DNA of 64,000 nucleotides, taken from contig NZ_CP013747.1 in assembly GCF_001484605.1 (NCBI RefSeq), positions 1,798,001-1,862,000 of the forward strand, in the 5' to 3' direction. The position numbers and the translations under genes are program-made. The DNA comes from Pseudarthrobacter sulfonivorans. Its GTDB lineage: Bacteria > Actinomycetota > Actinomycetes > Actinomycetales > Micrococcaceae. The notes below the pieces were generated by a model. The model made no database searches. It was given only the letters and a program-made list of their open reading frames with translations, and had not been told where the DNA came from. This document shows, piece after piece, positions 53,319 to 61,968 of this stretch; the first letter of the stretch is position 1; every line of letters starts with the position of its first letter.

Positions 53319-54260
53319 ATGACAGAGAACCAAAGGCCCGAGGACTCGGCTTACCCGGCTCCACCGGCCACCCCCGGAACCACAGGAGAACGCGCCCCCA
53401 GTACGTTCCCCAGTACATATCCAGCTGCAGCTCCACAGACGGGCGAAACCTACGGGACTTCCCGCACTGATGCCGTCAAGGAAGAAGCTGGAGATGTGGC
53501 GCGGACAGCGGCGGATTCTGCACAGAGCGTGGCGGAAACTGCCAAGTCAGAAGCGGCCAACGTCGCGTCAGAGGCCAAGGCGAATGCCAAGGACCTCTTG
53601 CAGCAGGCCCGCTATGACCTCACCGAGCAGGCCAGCGCGCAGCAGCAGAAGGTGGCCAGCGGCCTCCGGTCGGTCTCGGACGAACTGCACGCCATGGCGC
53701 AGGCGTCCGACCAGCCCGGAGTGGCCACGGACTTGGTCCGCCAGGCCGCGGAGCGTTCCTCGTCCGTCGCCTCCTGGCTGGACGGGCGGGACCCGGGTTC
53801 GCTCTTGAATGAAGTCAAGAGCTTCGCCCGGCAGCGTCCCGGCACGTTCCTGCTCCTGGCCGCCGGGGCAGGCGTCCTTGCCGGCCGGCTCGGCCGCAGC
53901 CTGAGCGCCGGCGCACCGGAATCAACCACGACGAACTACGTTGGCACTGGCGGCCAGCATGCCGCAGGCCCAGGCGGCTACACGCCGTCGGCCGGTGGCA
54001 CTGTCCCGCCGCCGCCGGTGCAGCTGCCCGGCCCGGCCACCACCACGGCAGGATTCGACGGCGGCGCGCCAGGGAGCAGCTACGGCGACCCTTCGCGTCC
54101 CGCCAGTCCTCTCGACAGCCCCCAACTCGCGGAACAGACCTTCTCGACCAACCGCATTGCCGACGACCCGTTGGCCGACCGGGAGCTCGCCGACGATCCT
54201 ATGGCCAACGACCCCCTGACCCGGGACCGCTCAGCGGACGGCCAGGCTGGCAGGCTGTGA
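53319..54260 (+). CDS. Ala-rich amphipathic/membrane-helix protein with disordered tails
   Basis: A 313-residue protein. Disordered N-terminus (Pro/Thr/Ser/Ala), an Ala-rich helical region of LEA-like heptads ('AADSAQSVAETAKSEAANVA', 'EAKANAKDLLQQARYDLTEQ'), one membrane helix ('PGTFLLLAAGAGVLAGRLGR') and a disordered Gly/Pro tail ending in DPLADRELADDPMANDPLTR. AAAGAGA lies just before its ATG. First gene of an overlapping operon with two YqjE/YqjD-like genes. Function unknown. Confidence 0.75.
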   Translation: MTENQRPEDSAYPAPPATPGTTGERAPSTFPSTYPAAAPQTGETYGTSRTDAVKEEAGDVARTAADSAQSVAETAKSEAANVASEAKANAKDLLQQARYDLTEQASAQQQKVASGLRSVSDELHAMAQASDQPGVATDLVRQAAERSSSVASWLDGRDPGSLLNEVKSFARQRPGTFLLLAAGAGVLAGRLGRSLSAGAPESTTTNYVGTGGQHAAGPGGYTPSAGGTVPPPPVQLPGPATTTAGFDGGAPGSSYGDPSRPASPLDSPQLAEQTFSTNRIADDPLADRELADDPMANDPLTRDRSADGQAGRL

Positions 54261-54691
54261 TGAGCAGCCAGATACCTGAACCTCCCCCGTCGGCGGCGCG
54301 CGCGAAGGCGGACAACACCTCGTTGGGTGACCTGCTCGGTGAGGTGACCCGCGACCTGTCCACGTTGATGCGCCAGGAAGTGGAGCTTGCCAAGGCCGAA
54401 CTCAAGGAATCCGCCAGCAAGGCCGGCAGGGGAGGTGGCATGCTGGCCGGCGCCGGCGTAGCTGGCCACTTCGTGCTGCTGTTCCTGTCGATCGCCCTCT
54501 GGATCGCGTTAGGCGAGCTGATGGGACTCGGCTGGTCCGCCGTCGTCGTCGCAGTCATCTGGGGCGTCATCGCCGCCGTCCTGGCCTCCATCGGCCGGAA
54601 GGAACTCAAGACTGTGAGGGGCATGCCCCAAACCGCTGAAACACTCCAGGAAATTCCCCCAACCCTAAAACCCGGTGAGGTAAGACGATGA
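54260..54691 (+). CDS. YqjE-type phage-holin-superfamily membrane protein (DUF1469)
   Basis: A 143-residue protein, ATG 54260 overlapping the previous stop (TGATG); a GTG at 54257 is in frame. 'TSLGDLLGEVTRDLSTLMRQ' then 'EVELAKAELKESASKAGRGG' is the DUF1469 signature, followed by two membrane helices. YqjE-type proteins are small membrane proteins linked to stationary phase or stress. Coupled to both neighbours. Confidence 0.88.
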   Translation: MSSQIPEPPPSAARAKADNTSLGDLLGEVTRDLSTLMRQEVELAKAELKESASKAGRGGGMLAGAGVAGHFVLLFLSIALWIALGELMGLGWSAVVVAVIWGVIAAVLASIGRKELKTVRGMPQTAETLQEIPPTLKPGEVRR

Positions 54692-55296
54692 GCGACAACC
54701 CGGACGATATCCGTTCAGATATTGAGGCAACGCGCGCCCGCCTGGGCACGAACGTGGACGCGGTGGCGGACAAAGTGACGCCGTCTAACATCGTCCACCG
54801 CCAGACAGACAAGGTGAAAGACGCCGTCTTCGGAGTGAAGGAGAGAGTCATGGGAACAGCCGACGACGTCACCAACCGCGTGCACAGCGGAGTCCACGCC
54901 CGGACTGACAGTGCAGGCAATGCACTCAGCGATGCAGGCGCCGCCATTGGTGACGCTCCGCACCAGATGAAGGCCAAGACGCAGGGCAACCCGCTTGCTG
55001 CCGGCCTGATCGCGTTCGGCGCCGGCCTGCTTTTGTCCTCGCTGATCCCGGCGAGCGAGAAGGAACGCGAAGCAGCGGACGCCCTCAAGTCCGCCGCCGA
55101 ACCGTTGACCACCGAGCTGGCCGAGGCCGCGAAGGAGATGGCTGAGGGTTTGAAGGAACCGGCGCGGGAAGCCATGGAGAATGTCAAAGCAACGGCAGCC
55201 GGCGCCGCCGAGCATGTTAAGGCCGAAGGTCAGGTTGCGGCAGCGGACGTCAAGGACCGCACTGTCGACGCCAGGGATCACGTCCAGAACACGTAA
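54688..55296 (+). CDS. DUF3618 / YqjD-type membrane protein
   Basis: A 202-residue protein. 'NPDDIRSDIEATRARLGTNV' and 'DAVADKVTPSNIVHRQTDKV' are the DUF3618 hallmark. One membrane helix ('NPLAAGLIAFGAGLLLSSLI') and a C-terminal Ala/Lys-rich amphipathic helix region. YqjD/DUF3618 proteins can associate with ribosomes in other bacteria; whether that holds here is unknown. Overlaps the YqjE-type gene by 4 bp. Confidence 0.9.
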   Translation: MSDNPDDIRSDIEATRARLGTNVDAVADKVTPSNIVHRQTDKVKDAVFGVKERVMGTADDVTNRVHSGVHARTDSAGNALSDAGAAIGDAPHQMKAKTQGNPLAAGLIAFGAGLLLSSLIPASEKEREAADALKSAAEPLTTELAEAAKEMAEGLKEPAREAMENVKATAAGAAEHVKAEGQVAAADVKDRTVDARDHVQNT

Positions 55297-55387
55297 CGGC
55301 ACCAGCACCGCCAGCAGCACAGACAGGCCGGTTCCGCCTCCCCCGGCGGAACCGGCCTTTCCCTTTCCAACCCTGAGAGGACACACC

Positions 55388-56506
55388 ATGGCCGCTCACG
55401 ATGCACCCGAAACCAGCACCGCCAAGGCGGGCAGCGCTCCCGCACCCGACGACTCCCGGAAACCGGACAGCCCTAGCGACGTCACCAAACCGTCGTGGAA
55501 GTACATCGCCAAAAAGACGTTCAGGGAGTTCACCAAGGACCAGTGCCCGGACCTCGCGGCAGCCCTGACCTACTACGCAGTGCTCTCCTTGTTTCCTGCA
55601 ATGCTCGCGCTCGTTTCCCTGATCGGCCTTTTCGGGGATCCCGAGAAAACAACCACGGCCCTGCTCGAAATCGTGCGGGGCTTCGCCCCTGCAGAGACGG
55701 TGAATACCGTCAGCGGCCCGGTTGAGGAATTGGCCAACGCACCTGCGGCAGGATTAACCCTTGTTATTGGCCTCGGAACAGCGCTGTGGTCCGCCTCGGG
55801 CTACGTTGGCGCCTTCGGCAGGGCGATGAACCGGATCTATGAAGTGGACGAGGGCCGTCCTTTCGTCAAGCTGCGCGGAACCATGCTGGCTGTTACGCTC
55901 CTCGCCGTAGTTATCGTGGCACTCCTGGCAGGCATGCTGGTGCTCAGCGGACCTGTGGCAGAGGCAGTCGGCGACCTGATCGGGCTCGGTGGCGCGTTCC
56001 TCACTGTCTGGAACATCGCGAAATGGCCGGTAATGGTGGCGCTCATCATTGTCATCATCGCGGTGCTCTACTACGCCACTCCCAACGTCAAGCAACCCAA
56101 GTTCAAATGGATGAGCCTTGGCTCCGGCATAGCCCTGTTTATTTTCCTGCTGGCCTCGCTCGGCTTCGCCTTTTATGTGGCCAACTTTGGCAATTACAAC
56201 AAAACCTACGGCGCGCTCGGCGGTGTGATCGTCATGCTGCTCTGGCTGTGGATCCTGAACATGTCGCTGCTGTTCGGGGCAGAGTTCGACGCCGAGATGG
56301 AGCGGGGACGGCAGCTCCAGGCGGGAATCGAGGCTGAAGAAACCATCCAGCTTCCGCCGCGGGACACCAAGAAAAGCGAGAAGATGCAAGAGCAGGAAGA
56401 GGACGACATCCGGCGCGGCCGCGAGCTGCGTGAGCGCCACCGGAACGGCGCGGATCAGGCTGGATCGGACGCCAGCACGGGACGAGACAGCGACACGCGG
56501 GACTAG
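55388..56506 (+). CDS. YihY/virulence factor BrkB family membrane protein
   Basis: A 372-residue protein from ATG 55388 (MAAHDAPETSTAKAGSAPAP). Six membrane helices of the YihY/BrkB domain start near residue 40 ('KYIAKKTFREFTKDQCPDLA ALTYYAVLSLFPAMLALVSL'), with 'ASGYVGAFGRAMNRIYEVDE' and 'GALGGVIVMLLWLWILNMSL' as family motifs, then a long charged tail rich in Glu/Arg. Despite the old ribonuclease BN name these are membrane proteins. Sits 90 bp after the DUF3618 gene. Confidence 0.92.
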   Translation: MAAHDAPETSTAKAGSAPAPDDSRKPDSPSDVTKPSWKYIAKKTFREFTKDQCPDLAAALTYYAVLSLFPAMLALVSLIGLFGDPEKTTTALLEIVRGFAPAETVNTVSGPVEELANAPAAGLTLVIGLGTALWSASGYVGAFGRAMNRIYEVDEGRPFVKLRGTMLAVTLLAVVIVALLAGMLVLSGPVAEAVGDLIGLGGAFLTVWNIAKWPVMVALIIVIIAVLYYATPNVKQPKFKWMSLGSGIALFIFLLASLGFAFYVANFGNYNKTYGALGGVIVMLLWLWILNMSLLFGAEFDAEMERGRQLQAGIEAEETIQLPPRDTKKSEKMQEQEEDDIRRGRELRERHRNGADQAGSDASTGRDSDTRD

Positions 56507-56669
56507 GCAGGGCCCGCCACTTGGAGGAAAATCAATATCAGCAGATTCCTTTAGGTTTCCTGGGTCCTTCGCGTCCCGGGTGTCAGACGGGGTCGGCGGC
56601 GAGGTGGCCTCTTCTGAGACCGAGGCCAGTCCCCCCAGTCGTCGTCGGCCCCCTCAATTTGTTCGCTGC

Positions 56670-57428
56670 TCAGCGTTCGAACGCCACAGCGGACTCCATA
56701 CCAAGGGCCAGCAGATACGCGCCGAATCCCTGCGGCGCCCGGGCCTCGGTCCGCCCGGAAGTCACTACCCGGACCGTGTCCGTGGAAGTAATTCGGTACC
56801 CGTATCGGCGCAGCCGTGCGGCCAGCACCCGGTCCTCGTGCGAGCGCTGACGGGGAAAGCCACCCGCGCGAACGTAGGCAGAGGCCCGCACACCGAAGTT
56901 CGCACCATGCACATGGGGGTGGTCCTCCCTCAACGGATGCCGGGCGTGCCAGCGCCTCAGGAGTTCGCCGTCCATGCCCTCCGGATCCGGTTCCACCGTT
57001 CCCAAGACTGCATCGGCGCCGCCGTCAGCCAGTTCCACCTGGCGCAGGAGCCAGTTTTCCGGAACGCAGGAATCGGCGTCGGTATTTGCCAGCCATACCC
57101 GTCCGGCGGCCAGCACGCGGTCCGCCCCCGCACGGTACGGCAGGCGTCCTGTGAGGAGCAGGTTGATCCCTGCCCGCCGGCTCCTCCCCACGTTGCGGAA
57201 CGCGACCGGCAGCAGGGTGATGCGGCGATCCGCCGCCGCAAAACGCGCCGCCACGGCGCCTGAGCCGTCCGTGCAGGCGTCCAAGACCACCACGATGGCG
57301 ACGTCTGTATCCGACTGGCTGCGCTGCAGGGCATCAGCTGCGGCACTGACCGCTGCCAGGGCACGTGCCAGGTGGGGTTCCTCGTTATGGACCGGAATAA
57401 CCACGGCAACCTGCGCGATCCTGTCCAT
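56670..57428 (-). CDS. Family 2 glycosyltransferase
   Basis: A 252-residue GT-A enzyme from ATG 57428 (MDRIAQVAVVIPVHNEEPHL), one base downstream of the upstream gene's stop. 'IVVVLDACTDGSGAVAARFA' and 'VWLANTDADSCVPENWLLRQ' (DxD motif) are the nucleotide-sugar and metal sites; 'HVHGANFGVRASAYVRAGGF' and 'HEDRVLAARLRRYGYRI' follow. No membrane segment, so cytosolic. Third gene of the ACAD, PIG-L-MT, GT2 operon. Confidence 0.92.
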   Translation of the reverse strand: MDRIAQVAVVIPVHNEEPHLARALAAVSAAADALQRSQSDTDVAIVVVLDACTDGSGAVAARFAAADRRITLLPVAFRNVGRSRRAGINLLLTGRLPYRAGADRVLAAGRVWLANTDADSCVPENWLLRQVELADGGADAVLGTVEPDPEGMDGELLRRWHARHPLREDHPHVHGANFGVRASAYVRAGGFPRQRSHEDRVLAARLRRYGYRITSTDTVRVVTSGRTEARAPQGFGAYLLALGMESAVAFER

Positions 57429-57429
57429 G

Positions 57430-58830
57430 TCAGGACACCGGGGGTCCGGGATCGCCGGCATCGCCGGGAGCCACGAGCGTTTCCAGCACAAAATCGCGTT
57501 CCTGGTACAGACCGCCGGTGGGCCACCGCAGCCGGTTGCGGGCCAGCGCGTGGACCGAGTCGCCGTCGAGCTCCCAACCGGAAACCGGGTGCCGCCAGTG
57601 GCACAGCAGCAGCGTGCCGCCCGGTGCCATCGATTCCTGGATCCGCTGCAGCAGCAGATCAAACTCTGCAGCGGACAGGTAGTAGCCCACTTCGGAGACC
57701 ACTACAAGGTCGAAGCTGCCCCCGGGCCAGTCACCGGGGAGGGTCAACTGCCGCGTGGACACCCCGGCGAACGGCGCGAGCCGCCGGGCCGCAAGCTCGA
57801 GCGCGGTGCTGCTGGCATCCACGGCAAGGAGGCGGGTGCATCTGGTGGCCAATTCGGCGGTCAAAGTTCCGATGGAGCAGCCGATTTCCAGGCCCGACAG
57901 GTAGTTCTCCTGGGGCAGCGAGGCGAGGGTGAGGGCGCGCTTGCGCCGCTCGTACCAGCTGGTGGTGTACTCCCAAGGGTCTTCGGACTTCGAGTGCACG
58001 GCGTCGAAAATCCGCTGCGCGTCCGCGCTGGTGTGGGGAAGGGCTTGAACCGCATGAACCGCGGGCGGCGTCCAGGCAAATGTCTCAAAAGCGCGCCTGA
58101 AATGTTGCAGCAGCCCCTCGCCGAGGAGCACCTCGTCCCCGGCCAGCCCGGACAGCGGACGTATCTGGCTCGTGTGTGAGTCCATGGCGGACCTCTTTGC
58201 CGCCTGCTGATCAGCACCCAGCGGAACGCGCGCCCAGGACCGCCAGGCAGGGTCCTCCGGGGAGGCCCACAGCCAGTACCAGATGGGATACTCCAGCAGG
58301 GCGTGCCCACCTTCGCCGGCGACGTCGGCGGCCACCGCACCAAGGGCGTTGTGGTCCGCATGGCCGTCGTCTCGGTACGGGGCCACAATTGCCAGCTGCT
58401 GCGGTGGACCGGGGAGCCGGCCGATGGCCTCCCGCAGCCGGGCGGCGATTTCCGGCGTCAGTTCTTGCAGGCCCCGGTCCGGCAGCCCGAGGAAACGCCA
58501 GCGTCCGGCCAACCCCAGGACTCCCATCGCTGCCGCAAACTCCTCAAGCCGGACGGCGGCGAGCTGTTCAGGCGTGGTTGTCGCCGAGTCCGGGTGCGAA
58601 CCCTCCCCCGCCGTGCACAGCAGCACCTCGACGTCGGCGCCCAGCGAGTGCAGCAGCGCCAGCAGGCCCCCGGCGCCCAGGGTCTCGTCGTCGGGGTGTG
58701 CCGCCAGCACCACGAACCGCATGGCAGCCAATTCGTGCTGGCCCAACGGCAACTCAGCCATAGCTGCGAGCCCGCTCGCCGCCCAACGGGCCTCGTCAGT
58801 CCCCTGGTCCGTGTGCGAGAAAGTCACCAC
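57430..58830 (-). CDS. PIG-L deacetylase fused to a SAM methyltransferase
   Basis: About 466 residues joining two enzymes. Residues ~35-250: PIG-L/LmbE N-acetyl-glucosamine deacetylase with VLAAHPDDETLGAGG (zinc site AHPDD), 'VLLCTAGEGSH' and 'PYRDDGHADHNALG' (HxxH). Residues ~250-465: NodS-like methyltransferase with 'LSGLEIGCSIGTLTAELATR' (SAM motif), 'FDLVVVSEVGYYL' and 'GGTLLLCHWRHP'. A pair of GTG codons (58830, 58827) serve as start; GGGGG lies 7 bases before the first, and the second overlaps the upstream stop as GTGA. A deacetylase-methyltransferase fusion suggests N-deacetylation then N-methylation of a glycan. Confidence 0.88.
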   Translation of the reverse strand: MVTFSHTDQGTDEARWAASGLAAMAELPLGQHELAAMRFVVLAAHPDDETLGAGGLLALLHSLGADVEVLLCTAGEGSHPDSATTTPEQLAAVRLEEFAAAMGVLGLAGRWRFLGLPDRGLQELTPEIAARLREAIGRLPGPPQQLAIVAPYRDDGHADHNALGAVAADVAGEGGHALLEYPIWYWLWASPEDPAWRSWARVPLGADQQAAKRSAMDSHTSQIRPLSGLAGDEVLLGEGLLQHFRRAFETFAWTPPAVHAVQALPHTSADAQRIFDAVHSKSEDPWEYTTSWYERRKRALTLASLPQENYLSGLEIGCSIGTLTAELATRCTRLLAVDASSTALELAARRLAPFAGVSTRQLTLPGDWPGGSFDLVVVSEVGYYLSAAEFDLLLQRIQESMAPGGTLLLCHWRHPVSGWELDGDSVHALARNRLRWPTGGLYQERDFVLETLVAPGDAGDPGPPVS

Positions 58831-59972
58831 CGGTGTTCCCCCTTCAGCGTCAGCTTTCCCAGCTGCGCATCGTCCCGCATGGCATGGTGCTGGCGCACGT
58901 ACAGCGCCAGGTCCGCCATGCGCTTGGCATACGGTTCGTCGAACGCCAGCGGCGCCGGTCCCCGGCTCCGGCTGACAAGGGACAGGACACGCTCGACGGC
59001 GGCCGCTACAGTTCCGCGAACGCGTAACGCTTCGCTCCACGCGCTCCGGTCCGCCACTGGGTGCGCCCCTGGCTCCCGCGCGTCTTCCCCGGCGGACAGG
59101 CCGCCGTCGTTGGACAGCTGGCCGCCGTCAATGAGAGCTGCCGTTCGCGCCAGGTACTGGAGTGCGGCGGTGAGGATCCTGTCTGTCTCGCCCAGGGCAG
59201 CCAGCGCGATCTGGTCAGGTTCGCGGCCGGACTGAGCGGCGGCGGCCAAAGAGCTCTTGTAGTCCCGCGCCACGCCCACGGCGCCCCCGAGCCAGCAGGC
59301 AGCGACGCCCATGCCACCCCAGGCAAAACCTGGCCTGCTGAAATACCAGCCGTCGCTGCCAAGCTGCTGTGCGGGCACCTGACTGAAATGGACCGTCCCG
59401 CTGGGAATCTCGCGCAACCCGCGCGCCACCCACGCCGGCTCCTCACACGTCACTCCCGGATGCCGGAGGTCCACTGCAAAGGCAGCCCGGCCTCCGGTTT
59501 CGGTGTGGGCAGTGATGACGGCCCGGTCCAGGAGGGGCGCCAGTGAACACCACGGCTTGGAACCGCTCAGCAGAATTCCGGCGTCGCCGGTCTTGGCCTC
59601 GAGTCGGAGTCCCGGGCCCTCCGCGGCAAACACTCCCCACGCGCCCGCGCTATCGGCGGGAACAGCGCCCGCCGGAACATGGCCCGCTGGATCAAGGCCC
59701 ACCTGGGAAAGGATCGCAAGCGCATCCACATGCGGTTCAAATACGCGGCCTGCGGCAACGTCCACCGCCGCGACGGAAGCGAGCAGTTCCCAGAGACGGG
59801 CAGTATGGCCGCCCCCTGGCGGCGGCCAGTTGCCTCCCGCGTCCCGGGCCAACGACAGCAGCGCGGGGACGTCCCCTGCCGCGGAGGCCACGGAGTCGAG
59901 CAGGGGAACGGTCCAAGCCAGTTCCGTTTGAGTTGAGACCATGCGGACGGGCTGGTGGGATGATGCAGACAT
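58824..59972 (-). CDS. Acyl-CoA dehydrogenase-like protein
   Basis: A 382-residue flavoprotein-like protein, weakly matching the acyl-CoA dehydrogenase fold: N-terminal helical domain, middle beta domain ('AEGPGLRLEAKTGDAGILLS'), C-terminal helical bundle ('RILTAALQYLARTAALIDGG'). The usual active-site Glu of the family is not obvious in the C-terminal half. It starts the operon with the PIG-L-methyltransferase and the glycosyltransferase, with GTGA coupling to the next gene. May act on a lipid precursor. Confidence 0.8.
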   Translation of the reverse strand: MSASSHQPVRMVSTQTELAWTVPLLDSVASAAGDVPALLSLARDAGGNWPPPGGGHTARLWELLASVAAVDVAAGRVFEPHVDALAILSQVGLDPAGHVPAGAVPADSAGAWGVFAAEGPGLRLEAKTGDAGILLSGSKPWCSLAPLLDRAVITAHTETGGRAAFAVDLRHPGVTCEEPAWVARGLREIPSGTVHFSQVPAQQLGSDGWYFSRPGFAWGGMGVAACWLGGAVGVARDYKSSLAAAAQSGREPDQIALAALGETDRILTAALQYLARTAALIDGGQLSNDGGLSAGEDAREPGAHPVADRSAWSEALRVRGTVAAAVERVLSLVSRSRGPAPLAFDEPYAKRMADLALYVRQHHAMRDDAQLGKLTLKGEHRW

Positions 59973-59994
59973 TCTGTCGTTTCTCCGGCCCGGC

Positions 59995-60474
59995 CTACTT
60001 TGCCGCCGGTTCTGTGACGGCGGCGGACGGCGTCATGGTTTCCGCGTTGACCATCCACGCGAGCTGTTCCAGGCGTTCGATGCCGGCATGCAGCAGGTCG
60101 GCGCTGGTGGGATCGTCTTCATCCACCTCATCGTGGACATCCCGCATCGTCAGCACTGTCCGTTCGAGCCTGGCAGTGATCAGTTTGACGGCGTCCTTCG
60201 TGGAAATCAGCCCGCCGGTGAGCTCAGCAAGACGCGTGTCTGCGGCTACGGTGTGGCTCCGTCCGTCGGGCAGGGCGTGCAGGGCCCGCATCCGCTCCGC
60301 CGTCTGGTCGGCAAACAGCCGGACACTGGCGATGATCTCGTCGAGCTGCAGATGAAGGTCGCGGAAGTTGGTGCCCACTATGTTCCAGTGGGCCTGCTTG
60401 GCCTGGAGATGCAGCTCAATCAGGTCCGTGAGGACCATCTGAAGATTGCTGGCAAGGGTGGGTGACGCTTTCAT
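59995..60474 (-). CDS. dps: Dps family DNA-binding ferritin-like protein
   Basis: A 159-residue Dps from ATG 60474 (MKASPTLASNLQMVLTDLIE), GGAGG 7 bases upstream. The inter-subunit ferroxidase residues lie in 'QAKQAHWNIVGTNFRDLHLQ LDEI' (His, Asp, Glu), and the four-helix bundle continues to 'HAGIERLEQLAWMVNAETMT'. The N-terminal Lys tail that binds DNA is short. It stores iron and protects DNA in oxidative stress. Confidence 0.93.
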   Translation of the reverse strand: MKASPTLASNLQMVLTDLIELHLQAKQAHWNIVGTNFRDLHLQLDEIIASVRLFADQTAERMRALHALPDGRSHTVAADTRLAELTGGLISTKDAVKLITARLERTVLTMRDVHDEVDEDDPTSADLLHAGIERLEQLAWMVNAETMTPSAAVTEPAAK

Positions 60475-60611
60475 CGTGTTCCTCCACTGCAGGCGGTTCC
60501 GGACGGGCATCGGCCGGACAGTCATTCTAAGCATACTTAGCAATACTCGGGATGAACGGATGCGGTCAGCGGCCAGGACTCAGTGGTCAGAGGCAGCTGA
60601 CCGGGTCAGCG

Positions 60612-60653
60612 GCTTGCGGTTAGATGCTTGCGGTTAGATGCTTGCGGTCAGCA
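60612..60653. repeat. 14-bp tandem repeat GCTTGCGGTTAGAT
   Basis: Units at 60612-60625 and 60626-60639 are identical; 60640-60653 (GCTTGCGGTCAGCA) is a diverged third copy. It ends just before the stop of the O-methyltransferase gene and upstream of dps in the divergent gap. Confidence 0.78.
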
Positions 60654-60655
60654 AC

Positions 60656-61333
60656 TCAGCGGACGCGCGCCAAGGCGAACCCGTCCCAGCCTTTGGACCC
60701 AACCGTCTGGATCACGGTGCCATCGAGCTGCGGATGTTGGCCCATCAGTTCCAAAGCGCTGATGATCCCGGGGGCGTTGACCTGGTCGATGGAAGGATCC
60801 AGCACGGCGCCCTCCCAGACGGCGTTGTCCAGGACCACCACGGTTCCCGGCCTGCCCAGGCGCACGGCCCACTCGAGGTACGCTGCGTCGTTTTCCTTGT
60901 CCGCATCGATGAACACGAAGTCGAACGGCTCCTGGCCCTCCGACTGCAGCGCGGCCAGGGTGTCCAGGGCAGCGCCCACCCGGACCTCCACTTTGTCCGC
61001 CAGGCCCGCCGCCTCCACATTCGCTCTGGCGATGTCCGCATGTTTGGCGAGGTATTCGCACGTCACCAGCCGGCCGCCGTCGGGCAGTCCCTGCGCCATC
61101 CAGATGGTGCTGAACCCTGCGAGCGTGCCGATCTCCAGCACCCGGCGGGCGCCGGACAGCTGGACCAGGAGCTTGAGCAGCTTGCCGGCGTTGGGCGTCA
61201 CTTCGATGGGCGGCATCCCGGCGTCGACGGCGGAGCGCACGGCCTGTACAAGCGCAGTGTCTGGGTGCACCACGGTGGTTGTGAGAAAGTCTTCCACTGC
61301 CACCCACCCCGGCTGGGTCTTGTGCTCAAACAT
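60656..61333 (-). CDS. SAM-dependent O-methyltransferase
   Basis: A 225-residue class I methyltransferase from ATG 61333 (MFEHKTQPGWVAVEDFLTTT); a longer frame runs to 61426. 'ARRVLEIGTLAGFSTIWMAQ' is SAM motif I, 'GGRLVTCEYLAKHADIARAN' and 'FDFVFIDADKENDAAYLEWA' (DxD metal and catalytic Asp) match the catechol/caffeoyl-CoA O-methyltransferase group. Substrate unknown. Confidence 0.9.
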   Translation of the reverse strand: MFEHKTQPGWVAVEDFLTTTVVHPDTALVQAVRSAVDAGMPPIEVTPNAGKLLKLLVQLSGARRVLEIGTLAGFSTIWMAQGLPDGGRLVTCEYLAKHADIARANVEAAGLADKVEVRVGAALDTLAALQSEGQEPFDFVFIDADKENDAAYLEWAVRLGRPGTVVVLDNAVWEGAVLDPSIDQVNAPGIISALELMGQHPQLDGTVIQTVGSKGWDGFALARVR

Positions 61334-61524
61334 GGCCACAGTCTGGCACGCAGGGACGCGACGGTCTAGGACACGGCGCAGGAACCAGCCCACAAACCGG
61401 CTCAGGCACCGGACGGGAAGCGTCACGCGGAGCAGGCTTTTGGTGTGGCCCAGGCGTCACATCCTTGAACTGACGCGGGCGCGGAGACCCGCCGGCGCCA
61501 AAAGAATGCCTGGCGTGACGGGAA

Positions 61525-61848
61525 TTAGGAACCGTCCGAGAGTGCCCCTTCGAGGCGGTCCACCTTGGCGCTGAGCTCGCCCTCATAACCGGGCCGGATG
61601 TCTGCCTTGATGACCAGTGAGACACGGCTGCCAAACTTGCCCACGGCCTCGGTGGCGCGCTTTACGACGTCGAACACGTCGTCCCATTCGCCCTCGATGG
61701 TGGTGAACATTGAGTCCGTCTGGTTGGGCAGGCCCGACTCCCGGACGATCCGCACGGCGGCCGCAACGGCGTCGTGCACTGACGCGTCGGTGGGACGCGA
61801 TCCCCCTGCGGGCGTACCGGACGGGGCGACTGAAAATGCAAGCAACAT
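61525..61848 (-). CDS. MTH1187 family thiamine-binding protein
   Basis: A 107-residue protein of the MTH1187/YkoF-like fold: 'MLLAFSVAPSGTPAGGSRPT' and 'NQTDSMFTTIEGEWDDVFDV' are the conserved halves, giving the alternating beta pattern. Thiamine or hydroxymethylpyrimidine binding is inferred from the family. Stand-alone on the minus strand. Confidence 0.88.
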   Translation of the reverse strand: MLLAFSVAPSGTPAGGSRPTDASVHDAVAAAVRIVRESGLPNQTDSMFTTIEGEWDDVFDVVKRATEAVGKFGSRVSLVIKADIRPGYEGELSAKVDRLEGALSDGS

Positions 61849-61968
61849 AGGGCAAGTCTGCCATGTGGCCCCACCCGAAACGGGTCTGGTGAGGCCGGCG
61901 AAGCGTCACATACGTTGCTACCCTCCGGTAACCATGAAGGCTGCCTGCGGCATTGCTAACCTGAACGA

